The notes below the pieces were generated by a model. The model was not told where the DNA came from. It did no database searches and saw only the letters and a list, made by a program, of their open reading frames with translations. This document shows positions 1-10,800 of a stretch of 64,000 bases of DNA, one piece after another (within the stretch, counting starts at the first letter, position 1; the number at the start of each line of letters is the position of its first letter). This stretch comes from Canna indica. Its lineage: Eukaryota; Streptophyta; Magnoliopsida; Zingiberales; Cannaceae. The DNA is taken from contig CP136891.1 in the NCBI GenBank assembly GCA_034359265.1, positions 50,026,001 to 50,090,000 on the forward strand, given 5' to 3'. The translations under genes were made by a program, and so were the position numbers.

Positions 1-319
1 AATAAATTTTAGTACATACTATATCTCATATTTTTTTTAAAAATCTCAAATTTATTTAGATATTTTATTTATACCACCAAGATATTCGAATTTGCTACTT
101 TCTGAACTTATTTATAAATGTTTGATTGATTTAGATTGTACTTAATCTTGCCTAAAGTATAACTTTTCTTATTTTAAGCAAAAAGTACATGCTTGTAATC
201 TTGCTAAGGCCATGGTTTACATCATGAGCCAAAAATATTTAATTTCACACTAGATCATAAAGTTGGTCGAAAAGCATTAAAAGTTTTGGTTACACAGTTT
301 ACATACAAATCCTCTCAAT
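1..319. other. AT-rich intergenic or decayed repeat DNA
   Basis: No coding region, repeat unit or recognisable transposon domain is seen. The stretch is AT-rich with scattered short poly-A and poly-T runs. It may be the decayed 3' part of the copia element that begins at 5209 on the minus strand, but I cannot read reverse transcriptase here. Confidence 0.5.
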
Positions 320-882
320 CAGGGGTGTATACGGGTACCGGGTAGACTCAGAATTTGTTGAAACTGATCCGATCGGGTAGGTTCCGGGTAGACCCAAATT
401 AAATTCGGGTAGGGTCCGGATAACAAATCAAGGAACCGGTTAAAACCGGTTCCGGTTCCGGGTCCAATACATCGGGATCCGGAACTGGTACCAAGTCATA
501 TATATTTAATTATTTAACTCGAATCCGATATATTAGATAATAGATATATTTAATTAGGAGCCTATTTATAATTTCTCAATATAATTTATTGGTTACACTA
601 CATATATTACTATTTTTGTCACAAAACAATAATAGAAATTATAGTGAACATTAACAAACCCTTTCATTCATTAATTTATTATTTTCTATTCACACTAATA
701 AAATCAAATAGGTGATCCAATAGGGAACCCGGAACCGGAACCGGAACCGGTGGTTCCGGGTAGGGTCTGATTTTATATTCTAATAGGGTAGGGTCCGGGT
801 CCAAAATATGGGAACCGATCCTATATAGAATAGGATCCGGGTATCATGAAAATTACAGGGTATCCGGACCCGCTCACCCCTA
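320..882. mobile_element. hAT-like non-autonomous element (MITE)
   Basis: The segment starts CAGGGGTG and ends CACCCCTA, so the ends are inverted repeats, and the match extends loosely inward through GGGTACCGGG and CCGGACCCG. The flanking 8-mers CTCTCAAT (312-319) and CACACAAT (883-890) agree at 6 of 8 positions, as expected for an 8-bp hAT duplication. The interior is non-coding and rich in GGAACCGG and CCGGGTAG copies, including three tandem GGAACC units near 728-750. The TAGGGGTG-type terminus is typical of plant hAT elements; autonomous family unknown. Confidence 0.72.
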
Positions 883-970
883 CACACAATCACTTTATTG
901 ATTTTCAGGAAGATAATAAGTGTTAATATGGTCACATCATAGAACTTTACATGAATATCTAATATATATA

Positions 971-1642
971 TTAAGGCGAGCTTGAAAATGATATGGAGTA
1001 ATCTTGGAAAATCTCTTCATCGGATTTAGAATCAAATTTTCCTAAATGCTCCTTAGTATTCAAGATGAAACATTTGCATCCAAAAATATGAAAATATCCC
1101 ACATTTGGGATTTTACCATTCCAAAGCTCAAAAGGTATTTTCTTAATTTTAGGTCTTAATAAAATGCGATTAAGCACATAACAAGAGGTATTTATGGCTT
1201 CGGCCCAAAAATACTTAGGCAAATTGTTTGCACATAACATGGTCCTAGCCATCTCTTGTAAGGTTCTATTCTTCATCTCAACCATCCCATTTTGTTGAGG
1301 GGTCCTAGGGGAAGAAAAGGTATGTTCAATATCTAAATCATCACAAAATTTGGAAAAATTTTCATTTTTAAACTCTCGTCTATTATCACTTTTAATTTTT
1401 AAAATTAAAACCCCTTTATCATTTGTAATTTTCTTAGTAAACTTTTTGAAAAACTCAAAAGTTTCATTTTTCTTAGCTAAAAAGAAAACTCATATAAATC
1501 TAGAAAAATCATCAACTAATACATAACAATATAGTTTTCTACTTAGACTAGCTACATCACATGGACCAAAAAGATCCATGTGCACAAGCTCAAGAGTTCT
1601 AGATGTACTAACTTGATTAAAGCTATGAAATGAGGATTTAAT
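971..1642 (-). pseudogene. Copia integrase fragment (element D), broken
   Basis: The longest open stretch (1285-971) begins MVEMKNRTLQEMAR, the conserved region following the integrase catalytic Glu, and continues through YFWAEA and the FGCKC block of copia integrase. The upstream catalytic core (1642-1286) is readable, with SDN and SPRTPQQNG-type motifs, but is broken. At about 1490 the codon after RFI is TGA where relatives encode Trp (the RFTWVFFL motif), a G-to-A nonsense change. The protein ends out of family at QDYSISFSSSP, so the downstream linker to reverse transcriptase has been lost. Not functional. Confidence 0.8.
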
Positions 1643-2200
1643 TTACTTTCCTAGTTGACATGCATCATAAAGTTTATCTTTTTCAAATTTTATCTTGGGC
1701 AATCCTTTAACTAATTCTTTCTTAGATATTTCTTGGATGAGGCTCATGCTAGCATGTCCTAGCCTTCTATGCCACAACCAAGAATCATTTTCCATGACAA
1801 CTAAGCATCTAACATGGGGATTAGGCAAGACATTTAAATCTAATGTGTAGACATTTCCTTGCCTATTTCCAATAAACATGATGTCATTAGAAGGTGCACT
1901 CCTAATGATACATTTAGATGCTTCAAAAATAATTGCATATCCATTGTCACACAATTGTGATATGCTAATCAAGTTATGTTTTAACCCATCAACTAATAAA
2001 ATATTCTTAATGCATGGGTAAGGAAGAATACCTATATCACCAATGCCAACAATCTTACCTTTGGCATTGTCTCCAAATGTTACATGTCCACCATCTTTGC
2101 TTGATAGGGTTGCAAATAAGTTGATATCACCCGTCATGTGCTTTGAGCAACCACTATCTAATATCCAAGTGTTTCTACTTGCTTGAGGATGCTTTTTCAT
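1643..2200 (-). pseudogene. Copia protease and GAG-pre-integrase domain (element D)
   Basis: The 185-residue reading frame holds the aspartic protease motif WILDSGCSKHMTGD near residues 12-25 (catalytic D-S-G) and ends in the pre-integrase zinc region with HRRLGHASM near residues 143-151 and CQLGK at the C-terminus. In copia elements these cut the polyprotein and form the N-terminal part of integrase. The frame overlaps the end of gag by about 26 bases in another frame. Copia elements normally encode one continuous polyprotein, so a 1-base indel is likely. The domain core looks intact but the element is dead downstream. Confidence 0.82.
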
Positions 2201-3796
2201 CTACAAAAGGAGAAAAAGCTATTTTAGGTACCCAAATTTTCTTGGGTCCTTGAGTGTTAGTCATTTTAGGAACCCAAGTAAATCTAGCATGTGGGTTCCT
2301 CCCCAAAGCACAATCCTTAGCCATATGGCCAAATATGTCACAAGAAAAATAATTTTCATTAAATTTCCTTCTATTGTGTGTGTGGAGCATGGAAGTGTAA
2401 TGATTTCTTTTTATGGACAACCTTAGGCATGGTATTTTGTAGGGTTGTCATCTTTTCATTAAGCATGCAGAGTTCATTTTTCAATGTTAGCATGCTATCA
2501 TTCAAATGCTCTACTTGATCACTTAAATACTTGTTTTCATCTTCTAATTTTTTGTTGTCACTTTCTAAGTCCTTCCTAGCCCTCTCTAGGGCATGTTTTC
2601 TCTTTCTTAAGGGTATCTACTTCTTTCCTTAAAGCATTGCATTAAAGTAATAAGCTATCATTTCTTAGCTCTAAAGATTTATTATCCTTTTTAAACTCTT
2701 TAAATTTCCTTCTAATAGCATTAAATTCATCATGCATCGGATCAAATTCATTTTCTAGCTCTTCTTGAGTAAAAGAAAGATCACAAAAAACAAATCTTAC
2801 CTCATCATCATTTGCCATCGAGCAAAGATTTGCCTTTTCACTCTTTGAGTCTTCTTCACTCGATGAAGCCTCGCTTTCATCCCACGAAGCCATCATTGTC
2901 TTCTTCTTCTTGTATTTGTCCTTTTTGTGAGGGTTAGAGGTGGAAGCCATCTTGAGAAGTGGGCAATTCTTCCTTAGATGCCCGGCCTTGTTGCAATGGT
3001 AGCATGTGTAACTTCCTCTTTCCTTTCTCATGCCTCCTCTCATGAAGCTCATAAATCTCCTTGCCAACATCGCCATTTCCTCAAAGTCATCCGTCTCTTC
3101 CTCGGATGATGAGGATTCTTCCACTCGGTGTGATGCAAGGCAATGGTCTTGCCTTTGGGGACATCTTCCTCATTGTATTGCTTCATATGGGTCTCATGTG
3201 TCATGAGAGACCCAAGCTATGACCTTCAAGGTGCTCATGTCTTTCGCTTCCATTATTGCTATGACCTTGGGCTCCCAAGCTTTTGGAAGGGAACGAAGGA
3301 GCTTCCTTACCTTCTTCTATTCCCTTATCTCTCTACCAATGTTAGCTAATCCATTTGTAATATTTTGAAATCTAGCATATATGGCATCAATGGATTCATG
3401 CGATAACATTTTAAACATTTCATAATCATGCATGAGTAGGTTTATCTTAGATTCCTTTACTTGTGAAGTCCCTTCATGTGTAGTCTCTAGGACCTTCCAT
3501 AGTTTATATGCGAACTTACAAGTAGAAATCCTATTGAACTCATTAATTGATAGACTGCAATATAATGCATTGACGGCCTTTGCATAAGCATTAAAGAGTT
3601 TAGTCTCTTCTTGGTCCCACTCATCCATGTCCTTAGTGGGTTGCTTATACTCTACTTGAATCATCCTCCATACATCCATGCCTAGAGATTGTAGGAAATC
3701 ATTCATACGAATCTTCCAGTAGGCATAGTTGTTTCCATCGAATAGTGGTGGAGTATGAGTAGAGGACCCTTGAGTTAGTTGGATTTCACTCGACAT
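2175..3796 (-). pseudogene. Copia gag (element D), frameshifted
   Basis: The start at 3796 (MSSEIQLTQGS) opens a copia gag polyprotein domain with PLFDGNNYAYWKIRM and an EWDQEETKLFNAYAKAVNAL block, the UBN2/DUF4219-type gag fold. Later frames carry a zinc knuckle CYHCNKAGHLRKNC (about 3003-2962) inside an acidic Ser/Glu-rich context, and a second knuckle-like FSCDIFGHMAKDC whose first Cys is Tyr. The C-terminal spacer has two WVPK blocks as in related gags. The reading frame breaks near 3317 (stop), near 3125 and between 2642 and 2420. Gag packages the RNA; this copy cannot make an intact one. Confidence 0.82.
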
Positions 3797-3839
3797 CTTA
3801 ATTTGTAGGGAAGATGGTTAAATCTTATCTTACGACCTT

Positions 3840-3851
3840 GCTCTGATACCA
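3840..3851 (-). promoter_or_regulatory. Primer binding site of element D (tRNA-Met type)
   Basis: The minus strand reads TGGTATCAGAGC, complementary to the 3' end of plant initiator tRNA-Met, two bases inside the LTR end. It sets the 5' side of the element and its minus orientation. Confidence 0.88.
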
Positions 3852-3853
3852 AT

Positions 3854-5209
3854 TGTTGGTTGAAATCTCACACTAGAAGGGGGAGTTGAATAGTGTGTGT
3901 CCTTTTTCTATTTAATCAATTTCCCTTTTTGCTTAATTTTAACTTCTATCAAATGCAAATATAACTTAATGATGTTTGTTATCAAATATCAAGCACAACG
4001 ATAAGTAAACAATCAAGGGAATGTTAACACGACGAAATATAGTGGTTCGGCCAACCGCCTACTCCACTACCTTGGCTCCTCACAAAGGATTTCTAACCAA
4101 CTACTTTATAGAACTTGTGTTTCCCTTTGAATACAATTGAGGACACAATTTTCACCTCTTTGAGAATTCCTCAAACCTATTAACCTAGGCAAAACACAAA
4201 TCTACAAAGCCTACCCTAAGTGTTTCTCTAGCACACCTAGCAAGCTATTATAGGTGAAAACAAGTTTAAAACAACTCTTCAAATACAATGAAAAAGAGCT
4301 AAGAATTGAAAGAAGAACCAATGCACTTTTCCCAAGCCATCAAGCCTCCAACTTGCCCAGTAGAGGAACTTGAATCGCAGCAGAGTTGAGGAAGAATGGG
4401 AGCTTGAAGAAGAATGTTGATTGAAGAACCGGGCACAACAATCAATCGTTAAGAAGGCTTAAATCACTCCTTTTAATGCTCAATGTTGTTTCTAAGAAGT
4501 CTTAAAGGAGTTAGGTGAGGGGTATTTATAACCCCTCAGCCGAACGGGCTGTTCAACGGGCGGAAAACTGTTCAACGTCGGTTGATCGATCTATCGACCA
4601 CTTGGCGATCGCTAATTTAATCGCGCTGTTCGGTATATCGATGGGTCAACCGAATGAGACTCAAGTTTAGTGATTCGCAATCCGGTCGACCAAAGCACCT
4701 TCTGCCAATTTTTGGCATTGGTCGGTCGACCGACGTAGCCCTCTGTCATTTTTTCACCATCTTTGGTCAACCGATAGGTCGATCGAGTGGCTACTGCCAT
4801 TTTGTGACATCATTCAGTCGATCGATCGGTCGACCGAAAAGGCTACTACCAACTTTTCTGCCTTGTTCGGTTGACCGAACTCAGGACGAGACTAATTTTT
4901 TCTTTATATTTGTTACATGCTTTTTCATAGGTTTAGTTACCAAGTTCTAACTTGGATAACTTTATAATTAGGCTTGGGATAAGATCGTCCTAGGGGTATA
5001 TTACAAGATATCTACTTAGTCTATACCCGAGCCTTTATTTGACATTCTTTTTCTATCGATTCTTGACGATCTTTTCTTTCGTTTCTCTGAACGAAGTTTT
5101 CATGCTTATCGCAACCTCAACCTGAACTCAAAACATCACACATAGATTAAATATATGTTTGTTATCATCAAATGAAGATCGAAGCTTAAGAGAAACCCTT
5201 AAGCCAACA
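3854..5209 (-). repeat. 5' LTR of element D
   Basis: On the plus strand the LTR runs from TGTTGGTTGAAATC to AAGCCAACA, the reverse complement of a TG...CA LTR. It ends two bases from the PBS. It contains a TATA box (TATAAATACC on the minus strand, 4530-4521) and, at about 4575-4880, a cluster of GGTCGACC/TCGATCGA palindromes on the upstream side of the TATA box. The outer end (5157-5209) matches other family LTRs in the tract around GTTATCATCAAA. The other LTR is not in the window. Confidence 0.82.
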
Positions 5210-5458
5210 AAGCCTTACCTTCCCCCCTCCCCAAACACACAACGGTTGGAATCCGGAGCCAACCGACCGTCACTTCACACCAATGGCAATGACCCAACTA
5301 CGACTATCGCCTGCAACTTGGTGATGCTGAAACAGCGAGGAGCAACGCTCTAGTACCGACCAATCCTTCCCCTGAAGAGTCATAGTAGCGGATAAATGAT
5401 CTGGATGCCAAAATCCAAAGGCTAACAACCCAAATCGAGATGTTGACACAATCTCGTG
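5210..5458 (+). pseudogene. Gypsy (Tat-like) gag, N-terminal remnant
   Basis: Frames in this short GC-richer stretch read a decayed gag leader. Near 5400-5455 a frame gives INDLDAKIQRLTTQIEMLTQ, resembling the coiled-coil that precedes the conserved PFT block in Tat/Ogre-type gypsy gags. It is interrupted by element A at 5459 and resumes at 13619. Two tandem stops near 5385 show that it is dead. Assignment rests on the coiled-coil plus the matching continuation after 13619. Confidence 0.5.
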
Positions 5459-5774
5459 TGTTGGCTTTAGGTTTTCAACCTTGGTCCTAATCTCTTAATC
5501 TCGGTTTTGATGATAACAAACATGGAACTAATATTTCGTAGAGAAATCTTTCAGGTTCCATATCAATTAGCGTTTGATGTCCTCGATCGGATAAATCGGA
5601 AGAAAGCGGAAAATCAGAAGGACATTGATCATCGCGCTCGGGTTCGTCGCGGGAATTTCTCTCGAAGCTCGACGAGTGCACCAAAGTCGCATTGGACGAG
5701 TCCAAAGATCAAATGAAAAGCTCTCCAAGTTGATGCTCATTGAAGGTCGGAACCCAGAAACCAAGTGCGTAAGA

Positions 5775-6118
5775 AAAAGGCCGGTCGACCGGTAGCGAAT
5801 ATGGTAAGGAAATTGGCAGTAGCCAATTCGGTCGACCGGTCGGTTGACCGAACACTGCCAAAAACTAGCAGTGGCTACTTCGGTCGACTGGTCGGTCGAC
5901 CGACAGAGGCCAAAAATGGGCAGTTCCTAGCGGTCGATCGAATGGAGGATCGCACGATCGCGCGTCTCTGCTTTACCATGTGTTGGTCGACCGATGGGTC
6001 GATCGGATTAAGGGAATGCCAGTTTGCATCTGGCGGTCGACCCATCGATCGACCGCACAAAGAGAAGATGCAGCGGTCGCTGTGAGCGATCGATCGGTCA
6101 ATCGACTGACCAATCGAT
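5775..6118. repeat. Palindrome-rich GGTCGACC cluster in LTR U3 (element A, 5' LTR)
   Basis: Repeated, variably spaced copies of TCGGTCGACCGA and relatives (TCGATCGA, GGTCGATCGG) occur with short spacers such as CCAAAAATGGGCAGT. Most copies are self-complementary or contain GTCGAC. The same kind of array occupies the same place in the LTRs at 4575-4880, 12450-12790, 22620-23030, 29470-29870, 36440-36745, 42590-42925 and 45040-45230. Its position just upstream of the TATA box suggests a promoter or chromatin role, which is inference. Confidence 0.85.
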
Positions 6119-6128
6119 CGAGCGTGTG

Positions 6129-6152
6129 CAACGGATAGTTTTCTATCCGTTG
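6129..6152 (+). promoter_or_regulatory. Perfect 10-bp hairpin between palindrome array and TATA box
   Basis: CAACGGATAG, a TTTT loop, then CTATCCGTTG: a perfect 10-bp inverted repeat about 22 bases before the TATA box. It recurs unchanged at 12793-12816, and as its complement-oriented form (AACGGATAG, AAAA, CTATCCGTT) in the E 5' LTR at 42564-42585. Possible protein site or cruciform; function not known. Confidence 0.8.
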
Positions 6153-6174
6153 AGTTGCCGTTTCCTTGAGAGGC

Positions 6175-6183
6175 TATAAATAT
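6175..6183 (+). promoter_or_regulatory. TATA box of element A 5' LTR
   Basis: TATAAATAT downstream of the palindrome array and hairpin. The same motif is at 12839-12847 in the 3' LTR. It should mark the U3/R boundary, with transcription starting about 30 bases downstream. Confidence 0.75.
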
Positions 6184-6957
6184 CATTCATTTAACCTCTC
6201 AAATCTTCTTCCTTGATCATTACATATTTTATTGAGCAATTAAAAGAAGATTTGAGCCTTCTAGAGATTGATTAAGCGCGCTCTGCTCTTTCCGCGAACA
6301 TTTTCTCAAGCGTCGTTTGCTCCTCAACTTGGGAATTGATTCGAGCTCTATGACTTGACGAGTTGGAGGTTTCAAGGCTTGAAAAGAGCACGAATTCTTG
6401 ATTTTATTTTAAGCTCTTTTCACTTGTATTTTTAACTGTTATTTGAAATTGTTTTTGAATTTGTGCGTGTGAAGACCTAGGCTGTTTAGGTCTTGTTGTG
6501 TAAGTGGTTACCTTGTTGTGAAGGTGTAAAGCCACTTGTGTAAACTTAGTTTTTACTAGGATTAGTTGAGGTATCCCTTAGGGTTGAGGTGGAAGAGTCC
6601 TCTTGGTAAGAAGACGAAGACTTCTGGGTGTGGAAGTGCCTTAGATCGAGAGTGCGACTCTTCGAGTCAAAGTCCTTTGTGTAAGGGAAACTAATTAATG
6701 TAGTAAAACTTAGTTTGGAAATCCTAAGCGGGGTGCTTAGGTAGTGGAGTAGGCATTGGGGCCGAACCACTATAAATCTTGTGTTTGCATTATTATATTT
6801 GGTTGTGCTTAATTGTTTTATTATTTCTTCCTCATCCAATCGTAAAATTGTAATTCACCTAATTAGTTTAAGAAAACGATTAAAATCAAATTTAGGCTAA
6901 TTGAATTAGTAAACACACTATTCATCCCCCTTCTAGTGTTGCCATTTCGACTACAAT

Positions 6958-6969
6958 TGGTATCAGACC
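6958..6969 (+). promoter_or_regulatory. Primer binding site of element A (variant tRNA-Met type)
   Basis: TGGTATCAGACC starts three bases after the LTR end. It matches the tRNA-Met site of C and D (TGGTATCAGAGC) except for one base, and the downstream bases diverge further. Confidence 0.72.
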
Positions 6970-7200
6970 GTGTCCGTAGCTTGAGATTTCACCATCTCTT
7001 CTACACCTTATCTCGATCCGAGAATGGCCCTAGAAGAAAAACATGGTAAAGAAAACACCTCCTAGGTTCATTCTGATACCAATTCTAGGGCCAGTTTTTC
7101 TTATACTTCTACACCTAACTCTATGGATTTCACCTTCTTGTCTGTAGCGAACCTTGAGATTTCACCATCTCTTCTACTCTTAGCTCTAGAATGGCCCTAG

Positions 7201-7863
7201 GATAAAGAAAAAAAAATATTAAAGAAGAAAAACTTAACTCTTAGCTCTCATTTACATGATGCTAAACTAGAAAACGAGAAGCTAAAAGTTAGTATTTCAA
7301 ATTCATGCCATGATGCTTTAAGTATTAACACTAAGGATTTAATAACAAAAAATGACATCTTAAAGAATGAAAATAGCACGTTGAAAGCTCAATTGCATGC
7401 TATTCATAAAACCATGAACGACTTGAAAAATGAGGTTGTTTTTCTAAATTATAAAGTTAATAATCTATCTAGTAAGTCATCCTCTAAGAATTTTAGAAAT
7501 ACAAATGTTTCTTTCAAGAATGCTTATGCACATCATGCTTCTCATGTCAAGCATTCTAATATTAAACCCCATGTTCAAAAGAAAAATGTTTCACTTAAGA
7601 ATGCTCATACTCATCATGCTTCACATGATAAGCATTCTAAAAATAGATCTAATATCCATAGCATAAATAAAAAGAAATTCAATGGACATTATTTCTGTTG
7701 TGGTACTTTTGGGCATGCAATTTATGATTGTGCTTTTAAAGTGAACCCTAGTGTTGTTAAGACACTTTGGGTACCTAAGCCCATTAACCCCCAAGGACCC
7801 GAAGTCATTTGGGTACCAAAAATTTCATGCTCTATTGTAGGGGGAGCTACCACACAAGGGTGA
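7201..7863 (+). pseudogene. Truncated copia gag (element A): coiled-coil and zinc knuckle only
   Basis: The frame from 7201 to the TGA at 7861 reads a Lys/Asn-rich coiled-coil (LTLSSHLHDAKLENEKLK), a His-rich linker (AHHASHVKHS repeats), a zinc knuckle CCGTFGHAIYDC near 7698-7733, two WVPK spacers and the terminus GGATTQG. The equivalent C-terminal part and the same stop occur in C and E. The N-terminal gag domain (about 180 residues) is missing. Upstream, 7020-7200 holds two scrambled copies of the gag start (ATGGCCCTAG at 7024 and 7191), one beside an inverted PBS-like TCTGATACCA tract. The 7191 start is out of frame with the retained part. Confidence 0.85.
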
Positions 7864-10800
7864 GATGAAGTTGGTTGATTGAAGTTGCTTGAGGATTCAT
7901 AGATTGTACCATTTCAAAGTTGCAACTTCAAGTCATCATGATGCCTATGGTAAAGTTGGCATCAAATACTTTGGTATCATCTCTTATACCTCTTGTTTAA
8001 ATTAGAGTTGGAGTTTGATATATGCTTAATATTAGTAGATTTCCCCGCTCTTAATATATTTCAAATGATTTTTGATTTTTTGATCTTCGGTCTCTTCGGA
8101 GACCTATGTAGCCTGTAATGGGCTCATGCGACCTTGCGATTTTAAATCGTAGGCTAATTGTGGCTTTCGGTTTTCAACCAATAGGAAGGGTTGGAGATCT
8201 AATTTTTCAAAATTTCATAGTTTGAGATCTCTTGATTCATTTTGTTATCATGAATGATTTATATGAAAATGAATCCATTCTATTTAGTGAAGTTGAATTT
8301 GGAAAATGATACTTGGTTTTTCACTTCGCTATTTAGTTTGATAGCTTGCATGTAAATTTGGTTTCATTTTCTATTAATAAAGTATACTTGCAAGTTAGTG
8401 TAAATGGAAGGCTTATTAGAATAAAAAAGATTAGTTTGACTAAATCATCATGAATAAGGTATAACTTTGATAAATTCAAAATCTTAGTGTTATACCTCAA
8501 TGCTTAAGCTTAAATAATGTCTCAATACTCATGATTAGAATTGCATGTTAAATCCTTGAATTTTCATGAGTAGGTAAAATCTTAGCACTTAGGCAAATTT
8601 CATTAAATGAAACTTGCTCTAGGTTGATACTTACTATTAGAGACATTCATTTAAGTCCAAACTAGTTAAACATGTTTAGGGACCTTATCCATAAAATGTT
8701 TCACATCTTAAAATCCCTTAGATTCATTTTGATATCATGTTAATCTCCTTAAAATGAATCTCTACTATCTAGCATAGGTTAAGGTTTTTATTTGAAACTT
8801 TGTATTGAACCTTTGCTATTTAGTATGTTAGCTTGCTAGTAGACATATTATTTCATTATGCTACTAATGAAGTCTACTTGCAAGTTGTGAATGTTAATGA
8901 AAGACTATGCTATCTAAAAGAAAATGGAAAATGAAATGAAAAGTTTGGAAAAAATTTCAGGAAAAAGGTATGAATTTGATTTTGCAAAAAATCTTAGTAT
9001 AATAATTGAATTTTCATATTTAATGATGTCTCTATACTCATGATTGATGTTGCATGATAAATATTTGAATTTTCATGAGTAAGAAAAATCTTGATAACTT
9101 AGCTCATTTCATGATATCATGATATTTATGAAATCGAAATAGGTTAAAAATTCTTCTTTAGAGACTTCATTTTATGTTAAAAATTTGATGACCATGTTTA
9201 TGTGTGTTAATGATTAGTTCTCATTTGCTTAAAATAAAAAATTCATAAGAGATTGAGCAAATTGAAAACTAGTTCAATTTAGAGGACTAATTAAGCTTCA
9301 AAAAAGTTTGACCCAAGTCAACAAATCGACTTGGACACTTCCTTTTAAGTCCAAACTTCATAAACATGTTTAGAAATAAATATGACATGTTTCCATGTAC
9401 TTAGAATGAAAAATTAATATGGATATGGATAAAATGACATAGAGGTGGTTTCATGAAAATCTCTTTTGAACCAAGTTGACCCAAGTCAATAAGTTGACTT
9501 AAAAGTCTCATTTTCAATCCATATTTGAGAAACATGTTTAGATTTACTCATGTTAGGTATCTATAAGTTTAAGTTTGAAAAATCATGAGTAAATGATAAG
9601 ATTGAAACTTAGCAAGTTTTATGAAAACTAGTTTAGTGTTGAATGAAACCATGCTAGGTTGATATATTGACATAAGGACATAATTTTCATTCCAAACTTG
9701 ACATACACTCTTTACATGACCTTTATGTGATGTCATAAAAGTTTGAATGAAAATTGAACATGTTTTGAAAAAATAACTAAAAATTACGAAAATATCATTA
9801 AAATTTTAGTTTTTTTAGTTATTTTTAGAAAAATATAGAAAAATCATTTTTAGATGATTCTTGAAACTGCACTTTCACTGAAAAATTTAGTTTGTTGTGT
9901 AAAAATTTCAAAAAATTTCATCAAGAATCGGATTATAGTGAAATTTTGAAGTTGGATTTCGAAAACACAAGGTATCACTTACTTGAAATACTCATTTTTC
10001 CGATACTTTGATTTCTTTCAAAAATTTCAAATAAAAACTCATGTATACCATTTTGATTCCATTTCTAATATCATTCACACCATTGCTTGAGTAAAATCAT
10101 TTCTAGGAATGATTTTGATATCTTGAATGATACCTAGAAATAAGCTTTTGATTAAAATCAATATAGGATGAAAAATGGACTTTGAAAATTCATTTTGAGT
10201 TCAAACTTGATACATGCATTTCAAATGACCATTCAAAAATTGGTATCAGAAATTTTCGTCCAAAAAAATTGGTATCAAAATTTTTGTTGAAAATATGATT
10301 TTGTATAAACTTAAAAGTTTGATTTTTGAAAACTTGAAGTGTATACCTTAACCTAAGTCAACAAAGTGACTTAAAAATTTTATTTTAAGCCCAAACTTAA
10401 TTCATGGACTTAGATTTCCTCATGTTTGATGTCTAGATGCCAAAATATAAGAAAACATGAGTAGATAGCAAAATTTGATACTTAGCATTTTCATATTTTC
10501 ATGCTTATTTCAAATGAAAATGTGCTAAGTTCATATTTGGATCAAATGATATTATTTTCATTTCAAATTTCTCAAACACTCTTTAAATGATTAGATCTTG
10601 GTATTTTGAAAGTTTGAATGAAATCAAAAATATCATGAAAGAGAACCATATTCATGAAAACATTCATACCTGAGATCATATATAATTTAACTTTGAATTC
10701 CAATTGTGTTTTGAACATATCATGTATGAATTAAGTTTCATGTTAAATATTTGTTTTCCATCCCTTTGGTTGAGATTTTCATGTTTCATGATCAAACATC

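Larger units (their letters stand above)
883..5209 (-). mobile_element. Element D: decayed Ty1/copia retrotransposon, 5' part
   Basis: Reading the minus strand from 5209 gives LTR (5209-3854), PBS (3851-3840), gag (3796-2175), protease and pre-integrase (2200-1643) and integrase (1642-971), which is the order of copia elements. Homology stops near 970, just after the integrase C-terminal region. Reverse transcriptase, RNase H and the 3' LTR are absent from the window or deleted. The LTR shares its polynucleotide plan (GTGAATAGTGTG-like end, GGTCGACC-type cluster, shared outer end) with the shorter elements A, C, E and F. D is therefore the nearest relative here that once encoded pol. Confidence 0.8.
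5459..6955 (+). repeat. 5' LTR of element A
   Basis: It starts TGTTGGCTTTAGG and ends TTTCGACTACA. In order it holds a conserved start with TGATGATAACAAACATGG, a palindrome cluster, a hairpin, a TATA box and a leader. Near the 3' end is a conserved CACTATTC, a short C run and TCTAGTG. The U3 region is about 715 bases to the TATA box. The length (about 1.5 kb) matches the LTRs of C and E. Confidence 0.9.

Noticed and set aside
5765..6186. Open frames on both strands across LTR palindromes
   Set aside because: Palindromic GTCGAC arrays are stop-poor in both directions; the frames recur in every LTR and have no start context or domain.
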